The notes beneath the pieces are model-generated. The model ran no database searches. It was given only the letters and a program-made list of their open reading frames with translations, and was not told where the DNA came from. Below are positions 16,735-26,723 of a stretch of 64,000 bases of DNA, one piece after another. How positions within the stretch are numbered: the first letter of the stretch is position 1; each line of letters opens with the position of its first letter. The position numbers and the translations under genes were made by a program. The stretch comes from UBA1351 sp964627665 (GTDB taxonomy: Bacteria > Bacillota > Clostridia > Lachnospirales > Vallitaleaceae): positions 6,250 to 70,249 of the forward strand of contig CAZVKG010000012.1 of NCBI GenBank assembly GCA_964627665.1, given 5' to 3'.

Positions 16735-18273
16735 TTATCTTACTTCATCAATATATTTAAAAGCTTCAAATGTTGATTCCCCTCCTGTTTTTTGTGTTGA
16801 AAAAATAAACATGCCGACTCTACACCCCACAAAATGATCGAGTGTGAATTGATGCTGTACTTCTTCTCCAAGTTGAATCCATGAATCATCTTTATGATAA
16901 AAACAACTTACTATATCCTTCATATTACTGAAGTCACCAATAATTTTTAATCGAACCTGATATTGATCGACCGCAATTTTTTCCGTGATTTCACCTAACT
17001 GATTATCGTAAAAATCTCCCATAGTGGATATGGGTCCACTTTTTTTCATATGGACTAAGTAGTATCCATCATTTTCTTTGGTCAAGGCTATTAAACTATA
17101 CTTACTTTGCAGTGCGCATAATCCTGTATAATCTCCTTCATTGATCTGACTTGCATCAACTGAAACTTCGACTTCACAATATGGATATGTCATTCTTTGT
17201 GTTAGGCAATTATTTGCTTGGGTAATATTCCGACTTATTTTATCGGTTTTAATAAGTAGGCATGACATTGCTTTTTTCATGAGCCAACATTCATTGACCG
17301 GATTATGATTCCACTGCCATTGTTTTTTTATGCAAACCTGTTCTTTTGTTATATCTGTATACTCAAAAAAATCATTAGTTACTAAAGGTTCATAGACATG
17401 GTCTGGATGAGAACTTTTTATACTGATTTGTTTTTTGCTATCAATAATTGGAAAATCGTTTTCCCAGTGGATCGGAAATATTATAGGAATACGTCCAACT
17501 GCTCCACGATCTTGAAAAAGGACCGTATACCATTCACCTTCTGGGGTATCAACAATTCCTCCTTGGGCAATGCCTTGATTGCAATATCCTAAGTCTTCAT
17601 TGAATATATCTTTTCCAATAAATTGTTCTGTTAATTTATCTGCTACATAACATGCTTGTGTTCTCCTTGCCTTTCCTGTACTTGGCCAATGAATCAAAAA
17701 CACATAATATTTTCCATGGATTTTATAAACATGTGTCCCTTCATATCCCAACTGAACTTCCGCTATATCTGAGATAATCTTTTTATGCAAGCCTCCGGGT
17801 TTCGGCCCCTTTAACTCAGAATCCAGTTCTGTCACATATATATCTTTATTGCCATAAAAAACATACACTTTTCCATCCTCATCAAACAAAATCGAATTGT
17901 CATGATAAAATCCTTCGATATTTGTTTTGCTCCATGGTCCGTATATTGATTCTGCAGTATATATATATGTTTTTCGTGTGTCATTTGCTGTGAAACAGAC
18001 ATAATATTTTTTATTATGATAACATAAGCTAGCCGCCCACATCCCCTCTCCATAGATGTTTTTACTTCCTTCAAGTCGATGTCGAGGTGAATCTTCTAAA
18101 CAATCATATACATACGTGATAATCTCCCATTTACGCAAATCATACGAGCGAAGTATAACGCCCCCCGGCATGAAATGCATGGTTGTACTAATCATATAAT
18201 AGGTATCGCCAACTCGAATAACATCCGGATCCGGAAAATCCATAGGTATTAATACATTGTTTTTCTCATCCAT
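16735..18273 (-). CDS. GH43 glycosidase (beta-xylosidase/arabinofuranosidase type)
   Basis: The 512-residue enzyme opens with DFPDPDVIRVGDTYYM, the GH43 segment with the catalytic-base aspartate. DNSILFDEDGKVYVF is the second conserved aspartate region and EGTHVYKIHGKYYVF carries the probable general-acid glutamate. Residues beyond about 310 form a C-terminal beta-sandwich like that of GH43 beta-xylosidases. No signal peptide is present, so it acts in the cytoplasm on imported short oligosaccharides. GH43 enzymes release xylose or arabinose with inversion; the exact specificity is not readable. It heads an operon with a YesM/YesN pair and has a near-consensus promoter just upstream. Confidence 0.88.
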   Translation of the reverse strand: MDEKNNVLIPMDFPDPDVIRVGDTYYMISTTMHFMPGGVILRSYDLRKWEIITYVYDCLEDSPRHRLEGSKNIYGEGMWAASLCYHNKKYYVCFTANDTRKTYIYTAESIYGPWSKTNIEGFYHDNSILFDEDGKVYVFYGNKDIYVTELDSELKGPKPGGLHKKIISDIAEVQLGYEGTHVYKIHGKYYVFLIHWPSTGKARRTQACYVADKLTEQFIGKDIFNEDLGYCNQGIAQGGIVDTPEGEWYTVLFQDRGAVGRIPIIFPIHWENDFPIIDSKKQISIKSSHPDHVYEPLVTNDFFEYTDITKEQVCIKKQWQWNHNPVNECWLMKKAMSCLLIKTDKISRNITQANNCLTQRMTYPYCEVEVSVDASQINEGDYTGLCALQSKYSLIALTKENDGYYLVHMKKSGPISTMGDFYDNQLGEITEKIAVDQYQVRLKIIGDFSNMKDIVSCFYHKDDSWIQLGEEVQHQFTLDHFVGCRVGMFIFSTQKTGGESTFEAFKYIDEVR

Positions 18274-18305
18274 TTTTTATCCCTCCAAAGTTAATGATTT
18301 CGTTC

Positions 18306-18334
18306 ACTATACAATTTATACTATTTTATGTCAA
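18306..18334 (-). promoter_or_regulatory. Promoter of the GH43-kinase-regulator operon
   Basis: The minus strand shows TTGACA, a 17-base spacer and TATAGT, close to the sigma-A consensus. The -10 element lies about 33 bases before the GH43 start codon. Such a good match suggests substantial basal expression, sensible for an operon that encodes its own sensor. Confidence 0.75.
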
Positions 18335-18363
18335 TGTGTTATTGTTTTATGTTAAAGTTAAAC

Positions 18364-18401
18364 AAAAAATTCTGCCGGCAAATGAATCTTTGCTGGCAGA
18401 A
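18364..18401 (-). terminator. Intrinsic terminator after the GH2 gene
   Basis: On the minus strand TTCTGCCAGCAAA and TTTGCCGGCAGAA form a 13-position stem with one mismatch and a six-base loop, followed by TTTTTTG. It lies 20 bases beyond the GH2 stop codon and ends the DUF5107-GH2 operon. Confidence 0.85.
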
Positions 18402-18421
18402 AATTTATAATGTCACCATTA

Positions 18422-21013
18422 TTATCTCACATATTCGATTATACTATGAAGCATTTGTTTTGCAACCGGTCTATTCTCCAAATCTCCTTGCAGATTCATT
18501 CCACAGATTAATAACTTTCCTTCACCATAGGAATGTTTTTTTTCATACAATAGACTCAATTTTCTATTTGTGTTCCAATCATCAATCACATATATGATGG
18601 GGTCCACCTCTGAATCTTCAGCTTTTAACCTTTGAATGTTAGCATCATGGATGAGATCAAACCACTGCCAGTTTGTATGGTCATCTGTCACAAAATGTGA
18701 TAAGGCCGGATGTGCCGGGTCACAAGATATACCTAGTGTATGAGGCGCTTGTCCTTCTGTCCATTGGGTATTCCAAAAAATCGTTGTAAAGCCTGCCGGT
18801 ATCTTGTCAGCTTCATCCTCTGCTTCTTGGGGAATCAAGATAACGCTCTTGCCTTCCTTAAGGTATTGAATGGCAGCGTCTTCCTGATTTACAAGCTTAA
18901 CATGATTAGGAAGGAGTGTTTTAATCTCCGGATATACCCAGATACTCCATGAATTTTCATAAAAAGTCCCTTCAATAGCAAGGGTTATAATAAATTCACC
19001 CGCTTTTTGAATTCGGTCGAGATCAAAGGAAATATGGCCCACATAATTTTCGTTCGTGATTGCTATCGTCCTTGGATCAAAGCTTCCTGTGGTTATTAGA
19101 TCACCACTTTTATCTCTGACTGACCACGTCACGTAGGCATCTTCCATACTCTTGGCTCCGAAATGACTGATTTGAACCTTTCCAACAAAGGTTTCACTTG
19201 CCTGCCAGACAACTTTTTTCATACGTAGGAGTGGAACAGTTTCACAGCAAAATTCATGAAATTGCTTTTGATTAAGATAGCCTTTTTCTTCCCAGAAGGC
19301 ATCTAGCATTCCCACAAGAGCCGTTCCTTGCCCAGGGAAATCTGTCAATCCCAGCAGTTGAAATCCTCCAAATCCCGGCGTTCTTAAGGCCGCTTCAATT
19401 TCTTCTTTATAGAGTAGCGACTGCCATTTACCGGAAGCTAACATAAAGGCTTGTCCTTGATTCTCTAATCCGGCTTTTTGAAGGGACTCTGCTGCCAACT
19501 CAAAGTTCAAGGGCTTTAGAACACCTGTATATTTTTCCATTTCTTTAAAGTTTGGATATGCGCACCATTGCCCTATTTCATGAGACACCACCGGGACAGG
19601 ACTATCTTCAATCAGGGTCTGAAAATCAAAATCGGTCTTAAGAGGATTTTTATTGAGCCTGCCTTCTAATTCATCGCCCCAGTCTTGACATCGTAAGACG
19701 TGGCCTCTATTTTTCAAGCAATGATATTCGTTGGCTTCAATCTCAGGCCATCCGGCGCAACCGGTATAAAGGCGACGTCTATCTTTTTTCTTCCAATGAC
19801 CAACAATCGTATTTAAAAATGTCTCGTAATCGTCTCCACTAGGCTCATTACCAACCGCAAGCATGCAAAAGGAGGGATGATTCCCGTATGCTTTCATTAT
19901 TCGATCGGCTTCGTCATAGACAAATTGGTCAAGCAAAGCATCTTCACCAAGCTCTGTCCACACCGGTGTCTCAATCTGCAAGTAGATCCCCACTTCATCC
20001 GCGACTTGAAAGGCAATCTCCGGTGGACACCAAGAATGAAAACGTATGTGGTTGAGTCCATAGGCTTTTGCTTTTGTAAAGATTTTATCCCATGCCACAT
20101 AGTCCATTGGGGGATGTCCTGTTAGAGGAAATACACAGCATTCTAGTGTTCCTCTTAAAAAAGTTTTTTGGCCGTTCATTGCAAACTGCCTTCCTTGAGT
20201 TGTTACTTGTCGCATACCAAAAGATGTTATTTTTTCATGATAATAATCCGGCGTCTTAATCGCAGTCGTCAATGAATGCATGTTTGGGCAAAATTCATCC
20301 CAACGCTCCGAAAGATTGTCCATATCACAGCTGACCTCAAGGTGCATTTCTTTATCGCTAATCATAATATCGGTTGTTTTGTTGTCATTTAATATAAGCT
20401 GACCTTGAATAGTCCTCTTGGTTTTATTTTTGATTGTCGTTTCCACACGAATCGTATTCGCTACAAGATCAGGATAGATTTGCACATCCTCAATAAATAC
20501 CGGATCTGTAATCTGAAGTCCTAACTTCCCAATAACACCATTCCAGTTGGTTTGGGTTTCTTTTGTTATTGAATGGGCATCTTTGCCCACATTATATTTG
20601 ATGCGGTTATCGATTCGCATGGTCATTTGATGGCGACCGGGTGTCAGCAAGTCACTGAGATCATATTCATGGGCGACACATAGGCTGTCTTGGCTGCCGA
20701 TTTTTATTCCATCCACCCAAAGGGTCGATTCCCAATGACACCGTTCAAGGATAAGTACTAGGTGCTTGTTCTTAGCTTCTTTTGGAATTTCTACATCTTT
20801 TTGATACCATGCACATCCAGTATATTCAACAATTCGGCTTAATCGGTGGGGATCTTTTCCCTCGACTAAATCACCGATTCCATTCTCATCAAGGGATCCG
20901 GGCAATTGAACCCTATCCGGTAACTGGTCGTTAAACCATTCTTGCCCTTCTCCTTGTGCATCTGGATCTAGGCGAAAACGCCATTCACCTTCTAATGTCA
21001 TAAAATCTTGCAT
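18422..21013 (-). CDS. GH2 glycosidase (beta-galactosidase/glucuronidase family)
   Basis: The 863-residue enzyme has the GH2 order: an N-terminal sugar-binding domain (about 1-170), an immunoglobulin-like domain (about 170-275) and a TIM barrel. The acid/base is Glu390 in LAVGNEPSG and the nucleophile is Glu479 in VVSHEIGQW. The sequence HIRFHSWCPPEIAFQVADE in the barrel matches GH2 enzymes. A C-terminal region of some 250 residues is less typical. GH2 enzymes retain configuration and remove terminal beta-galactose, glucuronate, mannose or alpha-arabinose; which of these applies cannot be told. No signal peptide is seen, so it is cytoplasmic. It starts 3 bases after the DUF5107 gene, whose end supplies AAAGGAG, so the two are one operon. 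Confidence 0.85.
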   Translation of the reverse strand: MQDFMTLEGEWRFRLDPDAQGEGQEWFNDQLPDRVQLPGSLDENGIGDLVEGKDPHRLSRIVEYTGCAWYQKDVEIPKEAKNKHLVLILERCHWESTLWVDGIKIGSQDSLCVAHEYDLSDLLTPGRHQMTMRIDNRIKYNVGKDAHSITKETQTNWNGVIGKLGLQITDPVFIEDVQIYPDLVANTIRVETTIKNKTKRTIQGQLILNDNKTTDIMISDKEMHLEVSCDMDNLSERWDEFCPNMHSLTTAIKTPDYYHEKITSFGMRQVTTQGRQFAMNGQKTFLRGTLECCVFPLTGHPPMDYVAWDKIFTKAKAYGLNHIRFHSWCPPEIAFQVADEVGIYLQIETPVWTELGEDALLDQFVYDEADRIMKAYGNHPSFCMLAVGNEPSGDDYETFLNTIVGHWKKKDRRRLYTGCAGWPEIEANEYHCLKNRGHVLRCQDWGDELEGRLNKNPLKTDFDFQTLIEDSPVPVVSHEIGQWCAYPNFKEMEKYTGVLKPLNFELAAESLQKAGLENQGQAFMLASGKWQSLLYKEEIEAALRTPGFGGFQLLGLTDFPGQGTALVGMLDAFWEEKGYLNQKQFHEFCCETVPLLRMKKVVWQASETFVGKVQISHFGAKSMEDAYVTWSVRDKSGDLITTGSFDPRTIAITNENYVGHISFDLDRIQKAGEFIITLAIEGTFYENSWSIWVYPEIKTLLPNHVKLVNQEDAAIQYLKEGKSVILIPQEAEDEADKIPAGFTTIFWNTQWTEGQAPHTLGISCDPAHPALSHFVTDDHTNWQWFDLIHDANIQRLKAEDSEVDPIIYVIDDWNTNRKLSLLYEKKHSYGEGKLLICGMNLQGDLENRPVAKQMLHSIIEYVR

Positions 21014-21016
21014 ATC

Positions 21017-24000
21017 TTATAGACTCCTTTCGATGTGGAATACGTTTCGGTATAAGTGACCATATATATGGGCTGGTTCTAAGGCTAATGCTTGGTCAAA
21101 ATATGTCCTTGCTTTTTGATTGTCGCCTAGACCTAAGTGACCTAAGGCAATTAAATAATAACAATGAGCTTTATTTTTAACATCATAGTCTGCATCAAAA
21201 ATCAAAAAATCCGGTAAGGATACGGCAAAATAATCGATCTTAAAGGGTTTAAATAGATATTTTTCTCCATAATCAATTAAGCGATAAAATCTGGACTTTG
21301 CTTGTGCCACTTGTCCCAGTGCCATATATGCTAATCCTTGGTACATGATCATGTCTGCAGGTTGATCGTTATAGAACATCATCCCGGCAGGTACATTGCT
21401 TCCCATGGTTGCTTTCACAAAACATTCTTTGGCTTCGTCTTCTCTACCCAGTCTTTCGTAGCAAATTCCTAGCAAGTAAAATAAATCATTATCTTTTTCC
21501 CCTTCCAACTTTCCTTCACCTAGATTGCGGGGATAGGTTAATGCCTTGGTAAGATAGTCTTGGACGACCACATATTCTTCCTCGTCTATGGCTTGCTTTG
21601 CCATCCCTAATAGGGCAATCTTATACTGACGTGTGACTTTTCCTTCACCACCTTCCCAAGGATGGAATTGATGATGCATCATAGCTTGATATGCTGTTTC
21701 ATGGGCACCTGTCATATTTAGAAGGGTGATATATTCCACGTACAAATCGTCCCGACATTCAACCACTTCCATGTACTTCTCGTAACGAAGCAATCGGTCT
21801 GCAAATGACATATCGAGCTTTTTATAGAGTTGGTCTAGTTCTAAAAAGATACGTGGGTCCTTTTCATTTAGGGAAAATGCTTTTTCCATGGATTTTTGTG
21901 CTTTTTTCTTTTCTCCGACTTTATTATAATATGCCAAACTTAAGTTGCGATGAACAATCGGAAAATCCATTCGCATCTTTGCACATCTTTCCCATAATTC
22001 AACTGCTTTTTCCCATTGTAACTTGTCATAATAGAGATTTCCCAAATAATAAGCTGCCATTGGTGCATCATACTTATCAATAGCATAGCTTAATACATGT
22101 ATATCCTCCAAGTGGTTTGGAAAACAATAATCCGGTATTGCCTTCTCAGCGTCACTGATTAATTGGTCAATTCCTTCTACTTTTCCTGCAAGATAATGGT
22201 AATAGGCGAGATAATAATAAATCAGTGGCGATTTATGTTCACATGATTCAAGGACGTCTATGGCTTCTTCATAGGCTCCAAATTCTGCGTAATCTCTTGC
22301 TACAAGCAAGTGATTTCCATTAATAGTAAGTCCTTTTTCAAACCGTAAGACCCCATCAAAAGAATCGATTTCTAGACTTTCATGAATCCATTGTAACTGG
22401 TCCTCACTTCTTTGTAAACGTCTGAGTATATATGCCTTTAAGGCTCTTGCTTTACTATTATGTCCATTCTTTATCAAGGCCTTTTCAATCATTGTCAAGG
22501 CATGGTCAAAGCCTTCTTTTTGACAGTCAATAACTGCTAAATAGTAGAAGGCCGCCTCTTGTTGTTCATTAGTCCAGGTCGCCTTAAAAAAAGCGTCATA
22601 AGCCTCATCAACTTGTCCTAGATGTAATTGTGCAAGGCCTAGATGATAGTAGGCCTCACTATCATAGGGGTTGGGATTAAGTTTGGTTAAGCGCTCAATA
22701 GCTTTTTCAAAATGTTGCCTGGCTTGGCTAAATGCACCTCTACGAAAGAGTAGCATTCCATAGGCAGTATTGATACGTGTATCGCCGACGTCACGTTTTA
22801 ATCCTTCAAGATAATAGGGGTCCGGTCGATAGGTTGCATGTCGATATTGCTCAATATGTAATCCTGCCAACAGGAGTTCTTCATTGGTTTGAATATCCTC
22901 CGGTTCACCGACCGCCTTTGCCGGGCTGGGCATCGGTTCAATATCTGATACTTCAGGCTTATAGTCGATTAAAAGCTGATCCTCTTCGTAGACAGAAATC
23001 TTTAATCCTACCTCTGAGTCACTCATAAAATCAAACTCTTTTTTATAGGTTTTTATCGGGGATACGTCTACCTTGTCTTCAAAAATAATTATATCCTGAT
23101 GTTCTACTAGGACCTTGACCGTTTTCGGACTGCTTGTATATAGAGCAATTCGAATGGTCTCTGCCTCTTTTTCCATATTAAGGACGACGTCTGTGTTAGC
23201 GTTTTTGACTTGTCCGACTGACTTGTAGGGCATAAAATATTGTTTAAAGGTCTTTTCTTCAAAGGGTTTTAGCCAAGTAAAATCCGGTTGATTATCTGTG
23301 TATACACCTGTCATAAGTTCAATATAGGGTCCGTCTTCGTCAGTAAGATTATCATCCCATGCTTGCCCAAAGTCACCGCACCCCCACGTCCATTGCTTTT
23401 TCCCGGGAGAGATATGGTGGTCAGCAACATGTAACAAGCCTGCCTCTTTTTTATAATCGTAGCCTCCGACAAAATCATACTTGGACTTTTCAGCCATATA
23501 TGAAGTCGGAACCGGTATGTTTTTGTACCTGGAGATATCCACGCCGGCACTATAATCCATCTTGTAGTATTGGCCGGTAGCGATGGGAAATCTAGACACA
23601 TCTCTTTTTCCATGATCCATAACGGCATGAACATCCGGTGGGAAAATGGATTGTGTATAGTCATTGACCGGAACCGCCGGATTTGCCCACCATAAAAAGG
23701 TCTGGGGCATTGATGTCCGATTATAGAGCTGGCCTGTAATCTCAATATAGGCTTTGTCGGGATATAATGTAAACGTTGCAATCGCTTGAGTTCCATACAT
23801 TCTATCAACATCGTGTATGAGAACGGATTTACTCCCATCTACGTTGTCCTTTAATTGATAATTCACCGGCAAAAAGGTTGATGGACGGTGATGTTGGGGC
23901 CAATTAAACTCTATTCCGCCCGAGATCCAAGGACCGGTTAATCCAACCAGGGCCGGCTTAATGACTTGATTATAATAGACAAAGTCATAATCGTTGGTTT

Positions 24001-24271
24001 TATCGTAAGCTCGATGAATACGTCCGCCAAGCTCCGGTAGTACCATAATCTTTAAATATTCATTTTCTAAATATATAGCATTATACGTTTTATCTACTTT
24101 TTTATCGCCAATGCTTTCTATGACCGGATAGGGATATACCTTTCCTGAGCTGCCTTGATAGACTCTTTTTTCTAAAAAGATTGGAGTTTTTTCCGCCGGA
24201 CCGATTTCATATGTGGGTATAGAAACTTTTTCTTCCCAAACTTTTACAATATTGCTATTTTTCTCTTGCAT
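21017..24271 (-). CDS. DUF5107-TPR protein
   Basis: The 1084-residue protein has two parts. Residues of about 1-330 match the DUF5107 pattern, with LENEYLKIMVLPELGGRIHR and SGGIEFNWPQHHRP, a galactose-mutarotase-like beta-sandwich. Residues of about 490-1080 hold many tetratricopeptide repeats, such as SEAYYHLGLAQLHLGQVDEA and DNQKARTYFDQALALEP. No signal peptide is present. DUF5107-TPR proteins recur beside glycosidases in Clostridia and Bacteroidetes, but their activity is unproven; sugar binding or hydrolysis with TPR-mediated assembly is plausible. It is the first gene of an operon with GH2 and is divergent from an AraC regulator. GTAGGAGG precedes the ATG. Confidence 0.8.
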   Translation of the reverse strand: MQEKNSNIVKVWEEKVSIPTYEIGPAEKTPIFLEKRVYQGSSGKVYPYPVIESIGDKKVDKTYNAIYLENEYLKIMVLPELGGRIHRAYDKTNDYDFVYYNQVIKPALVGLTGPWISGGIEFNWPQHHRPSTFLPVNYQLKDNVDGSKSVLIHDVDRMYGTQAIATFTLYPDKAYIEITGQLYNRTSMPQTFLWWANPAVPVNDYTQSIFPPDVHAVMDHGKRDVSRFPIATGQYYKMDYSAGVDISRYKNIPVPTSYMAEKSKYDFVGGYDYKKEAGLLHVADHHISPGKKQWTWGCGDFGQAWDDNLTDEDGPYIELMTGVYTDNQPDFTWLKPFEEKTFKQYFMPYKSVGQVKNANTDVVLNMEKEAETIRIALYTSSPKTVKVLVEHQDIIIFEDKVDVSPIKTYKKEFDFMSDSEVGLKISVYEEDQLLIDYKPEVSDIEPMPSPAKAVGEPEDIQTNEELLLAGLHIEQYRHATYRPDPYYLEGLKRDVGDTRINTAYGMLLFRRGAFSQARQHFEKAIERLTKLNPNPYDSEAYYHLGLAQLHLGQVDEAYDAFFKATWTNEQQEAAFYYLAVIDCQKEGFDHALTMIEKALIKNGHNSKARALKAYILRRLQRSEDQLQWIHESLEIDSFDGVLRFEKGLTINGNHLLVARDYAEFGAYEEAIDVLESCEHKSPLIYYYLAYYHYLAGKVEGIDQLISDAEKAIPDYCFPNHLEDIHVLSYAIDKYDAPMAAYYLGNLYYDKLQWEKAVELWERCAKMRMDFPIVHRNLSLAYYNKVGEKKKAQKSMEKAFSLNEKDPRIFLELDQLYKKLDMSFADRLLRYEKYMEVVECRDDLYVEYITLLNMTGAHETAYQAMMHHQFHPWEGGEGKVTRQYKIALLGMAKQAIDEEEYVVVQDYLTKALTYPRNLGEGKLEGEKDNDLFYLLGICYERLGREDEAKECFVKATMGSNVPAGMMFYNDQPADMIMYQGLAYMALGQVAQAKSRFYRLIDYGEKYLFKPFKIDYFAVSLPDFLIFDADYDVKNKAHCYYLIALGHLGLGDNQKARTYFDQALALEPAHIYGHLYRNVFHIERSL

Positions 24272-24378
24272 GTTAACCTCCTACGTATTCATTCAATGTT
24301 TTACTATACTAATATTCTATACTTATTTATCTAAAAAATCATTGCTTGAATTTGCGTATTGATTTCAAAAAATTGCTA

Positions 24379-24407
24379 TTGAAGATTTTAGGTATTCTTG
24401 TTATTAT
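24379..24407 (+). promoter_or_regulatory. Probable promoter of the AraC gene in the divergent region
   Basis: TTGAAG, a 17-base spacer and TATTAT lie about 30 bases upstream of the AraC start codon. The shared 167-base region 24272-24438 also has to drive the DUF5107-GH2 operon in the other direction, and AraC binding sites probably lie there, but no clear direct repeats were identified. Confidence 0.45.
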
Positions 24408-24438
24408 TAATCTATATCACATGAACTGAGGTGTAGGC

Positions 24439-25284
24439 ATGAAATCCCACGAAAAGCTCGTCTCCAATAAGTCTGACTATTTTATCTATTCTCCAAGTAT
24501 CACTGCCACACAGACATTTTTTTATCCCATCTGTACCGGGCATTTTATTTATGAGCCCGGATATCATTTATATCGGACGTCCTATGACAGCTTTTTGCTC
24601 TTGTATATTCATTCCGGAGAACTTGTCGTCAATGACATGGCTGATAGGAAGGTTGCTAGCGCCGGTCATTTTGTTTTACTTGATTGCTATCAACCACACA
24701 GCTACCATACGGACATTGGCTGCGAGTGTACTTGGATTCATTTTGATGGACCCATGGCCAGAAAATACTACGAATTAATCTTTGAAAGTTGTTCCCAGGT
24801 TTTTTCCCTTTTTGAACCCTACAAAACCATAAATCAAATGGATAAAATATACCGTGCCTTTTATGAAAAAGAAAAAATCAGAGAACCTTTGATTTCCAAA
24901 TGGCTCTCTGACATATTAACATCCATACTACTTAATCATTCTCATGTCGTATCTGTCACTCAACGTTCACTGATTGAAGACACTATTGCTTATATTCACG
25001 AACATTTCAACTTAGGGCTAACGATTGATCATCTTGCAAAAAAAGCTCTGCTCAGCCCTTATCATTTTATTCGTGTCTTTAAAAAAGAAACCGGTTATAC
25101 GCCTCATGAGTATATTATTGATATTCGCATAAACACAGCAAAATATCTATTAAAATCAACATCGCTACCTATTAAAACCATCGCTTTTAACATCGGATTT
25201 ACAAGTGAAAGTTCCTTTTGTACCGGTTTTAAAAAGAAAGTCGGTTCGACGCCTTTAGAATATAGAAAAACAAGCCTGTCCTAA
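24439..25284 (+). CDS. AraC family transcriptional regulator with cupin-like sensor domain
   Basis: The 281-residue protein has an N-terminal sugar-sensing region, with FIYEPGYHLYRTSYDSFLLL and LDCYQPHSYHTD typical of AraC cupins, and a C-terminal double helix-turn-helix over about residues 180-278. The second helix-turn-helix is recognisable in GFTSESSFCTGFKKKVGSTP. It is divergent from the DUF5107-GH2 operon and is its likely activator, responding to a sugar in the cytoplasm. The stop codon overlaps that of the convergent ATP-grasp gene by three bases, leaving no room for a separate terminator. GAGGTG is the ribosome-binding site. Confidence 0.88.
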   Translation: MKSHEKLVSNKSDYFIYSPSITATQTFFYPICTGHFIYEPGYHLYRTSYDSFLLLYIHSGELVVNDMADRKVASAGHFVLLDCYQPHSYHTDIGCECTWIHFDGPMARKYYELIFESCSQVFSLFEPYKTINQMDKIYRAFYEKEKIREPLISKWLSDILTSILLNHSHVVSVTQRSLIEDTIAYIHEHFNLGLTIDHLAKKALLSPYHFIRVFKKETGYTPHEYIIDIRINTAKYLLKSTSLPIKTIAFNIGFTSESSFCTGFKKKVGSTPLEYRKTSLS

Positions 25285-26723
25285 ATAATTTCACTCATTA
25301 GTGCTGCATCCGGATTCAGATCATTAAACAATTTTTTTCGTAATGTTTTCTTACTTCCGATGAGTCGAACGGCCATCTGGTCAATGGCGATTGTTGATAG
25401 GACCGATTGAATATATCCTTCAATCAAGCTATCTAAGGATAATCCAAGTGTATTAAAATCTTTGTTGTCCATTAACTTCAGGCGTTTGGTTTCACTATCC
25501 CAGCCTTCTTGGGTGCGTACGGACAAATTCGTCCCAAGAATTTCCCAGGAACTTTCAAATGGCTCTAAGACCCCTTTCAAAGGCTTTTCCGCACGACGTG
25601 CATAGAGAGCCATTGGTTCAAAGCCAGTTTCTGTTGCGGCAATCATCATTCGCAGGTCTGCTACATAAATCTCACTTTTTTTGTTGGGCATCATACCCAC
25701 ATGGTAAAATTTTTGGTCCCCATGCATTGTTGACCAATGATAATTCCCGATCAGACTTTGTACAATAAATTCATCATATTCATGCTCAATATCCATAAAG
25801 GCTTTGAGTTCTTGTTGGGATGTCACTGTGTAGACCCCTTGCCCTGCATTGGAGTAAGGATTCTTAATAACGGCATGCCCTCCAAATCGATCAACCCATA
25901 ATGGAACTTCCCGTAACTTCACATCATTGATGGTTTCCGGAATGTAGACTTTTAGGTTCGACATGGATAGTTGTGCATTAAATAGGTCATAGGCCTTTGC
26001 TGCCATATTTTTATTTCGCCCTCCGGCAAGACATGCAATAACCGGATTATAAATGAGGGTTTTTGTCTTCACAGGAATCCGGTTCCAAGGCTTCTGTGTT
26101 ACATAACGAAATGCTGCCTTGATATCATTCCAATTTCCCTCTTCATCTCTGACTTGCATCACTTCTTCCTGAAAGCGAACCGACGGATTGGCATCTTCGT
26201 TAAAGTACTGAACCAGATATACCTTTTCATGAACTAACTGGGCCAATACCTTTGCATATCCGGATGCTTCCATTTCATTTTTATCATAGATTATGGCATA
26301 GCTTCCCGGAATCGTTCGCTGTCTTTTTACAAAGGGTAAGAACGATTTTTCAATCAGTCGAAGATAACCGCCACGTTCTTCAATATCATCGAGCAATGGC
26401 ATCGACTTTTGTCCTGACGGTGACGAATTGGTTTCGATAACCACCATTTTTTTTGTTCCTTTTTCATTCACCACATGGAATAAATCCGTTCCGGACCATT
26501 GAATATGTTTGGGCTTATAGGTTAACCAATACATTAATTCATTTTTATTTACCATAGGATTCAGATGGCAAAAGCGCTCCACAATACGTTCCTTATCCAT
26601 ATTAAGAAAGGATTTGACGGATTGATGAATTTGAGCATGTAACACTTTGTTGTAGTAATGGTCCTCCATATTAAAGGTTGAATCATTAATCAGTTGGGCT
26701 GGTTTTTCAAGTTCTATTTTCAT
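25281..26723 (-). CDS. ATP-grasp-like ligase of unknown substrate
   Basis: This 480-residue protein has no signal peptide. An N-terminal half holds a conserved-looking VIETNSSPSGQKSMPLL segment, and the second half holds HAVIKNPYSNAGQGVYTV, which resembles the lysine plus glycine-rich nucleotide loop of ATP-grasp enzymes, followed by FIVQSLIGNYHW. These suggest an ATP-grasp fold with an extra N-terminal domain, but the match is partial. It overlaps the upstream RimK-like gene by 4 bases, so the two are translationally coupled and probably add or modify residues on a common substrate. A role in peptide or conjugate synthesis is inference. No small precursor-peptide gene was found beside them. 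Confidence 0.55.
   Translation of the reverse strand: MKIELEKPAQLINDSTFNMEDHYYNKVLHAQIHQSVKSFLNMDKERIVERFCHLNPMVNKNELMYWLTYKPKHIQWSGTDLFHVVNEKGTKKMVVIETNSSPSGQKSMPLLDDIEERGGYLRLIEKSFLPFVKRQRTIPGSYAIIYDKNEMEASGYAKVLAQLVHEKVYLVQYFNEDANPSVRFQEEVMQVRDEEGNWNDIKAAFRYVTQKPWNRIPVKTKTLIYNPVIACLAGGRNKNMAAKAYDLFNAQLSMSNLKVYIPETINDVKLREVPLWVDRFGGHAVIKNPYSNAGQGVYTVTSQQELKAFMDIEHEYDEFIVQSLIGNYHWSTMHGDQKFYHVGMMPNKKSEIYVADLRMMIAATETGFEPMALYARRAEKPLKGVLEPFESSWEILGTNLSVRTQEGWDSETKRLKLMDNKDFNTLGLSLDSLIEGYIQSVLSTIAIDQMAVRLIGSKKTLRKKLFNDLNPDAALMSEII

Noticed and set aside
23311..23838. 175-codon minus-strand open frame inside the DUF5107 gene
   Set aside because: It is an out-of-frame shadow of the conserved DUF5107 region with basic, low-plausibility composition.
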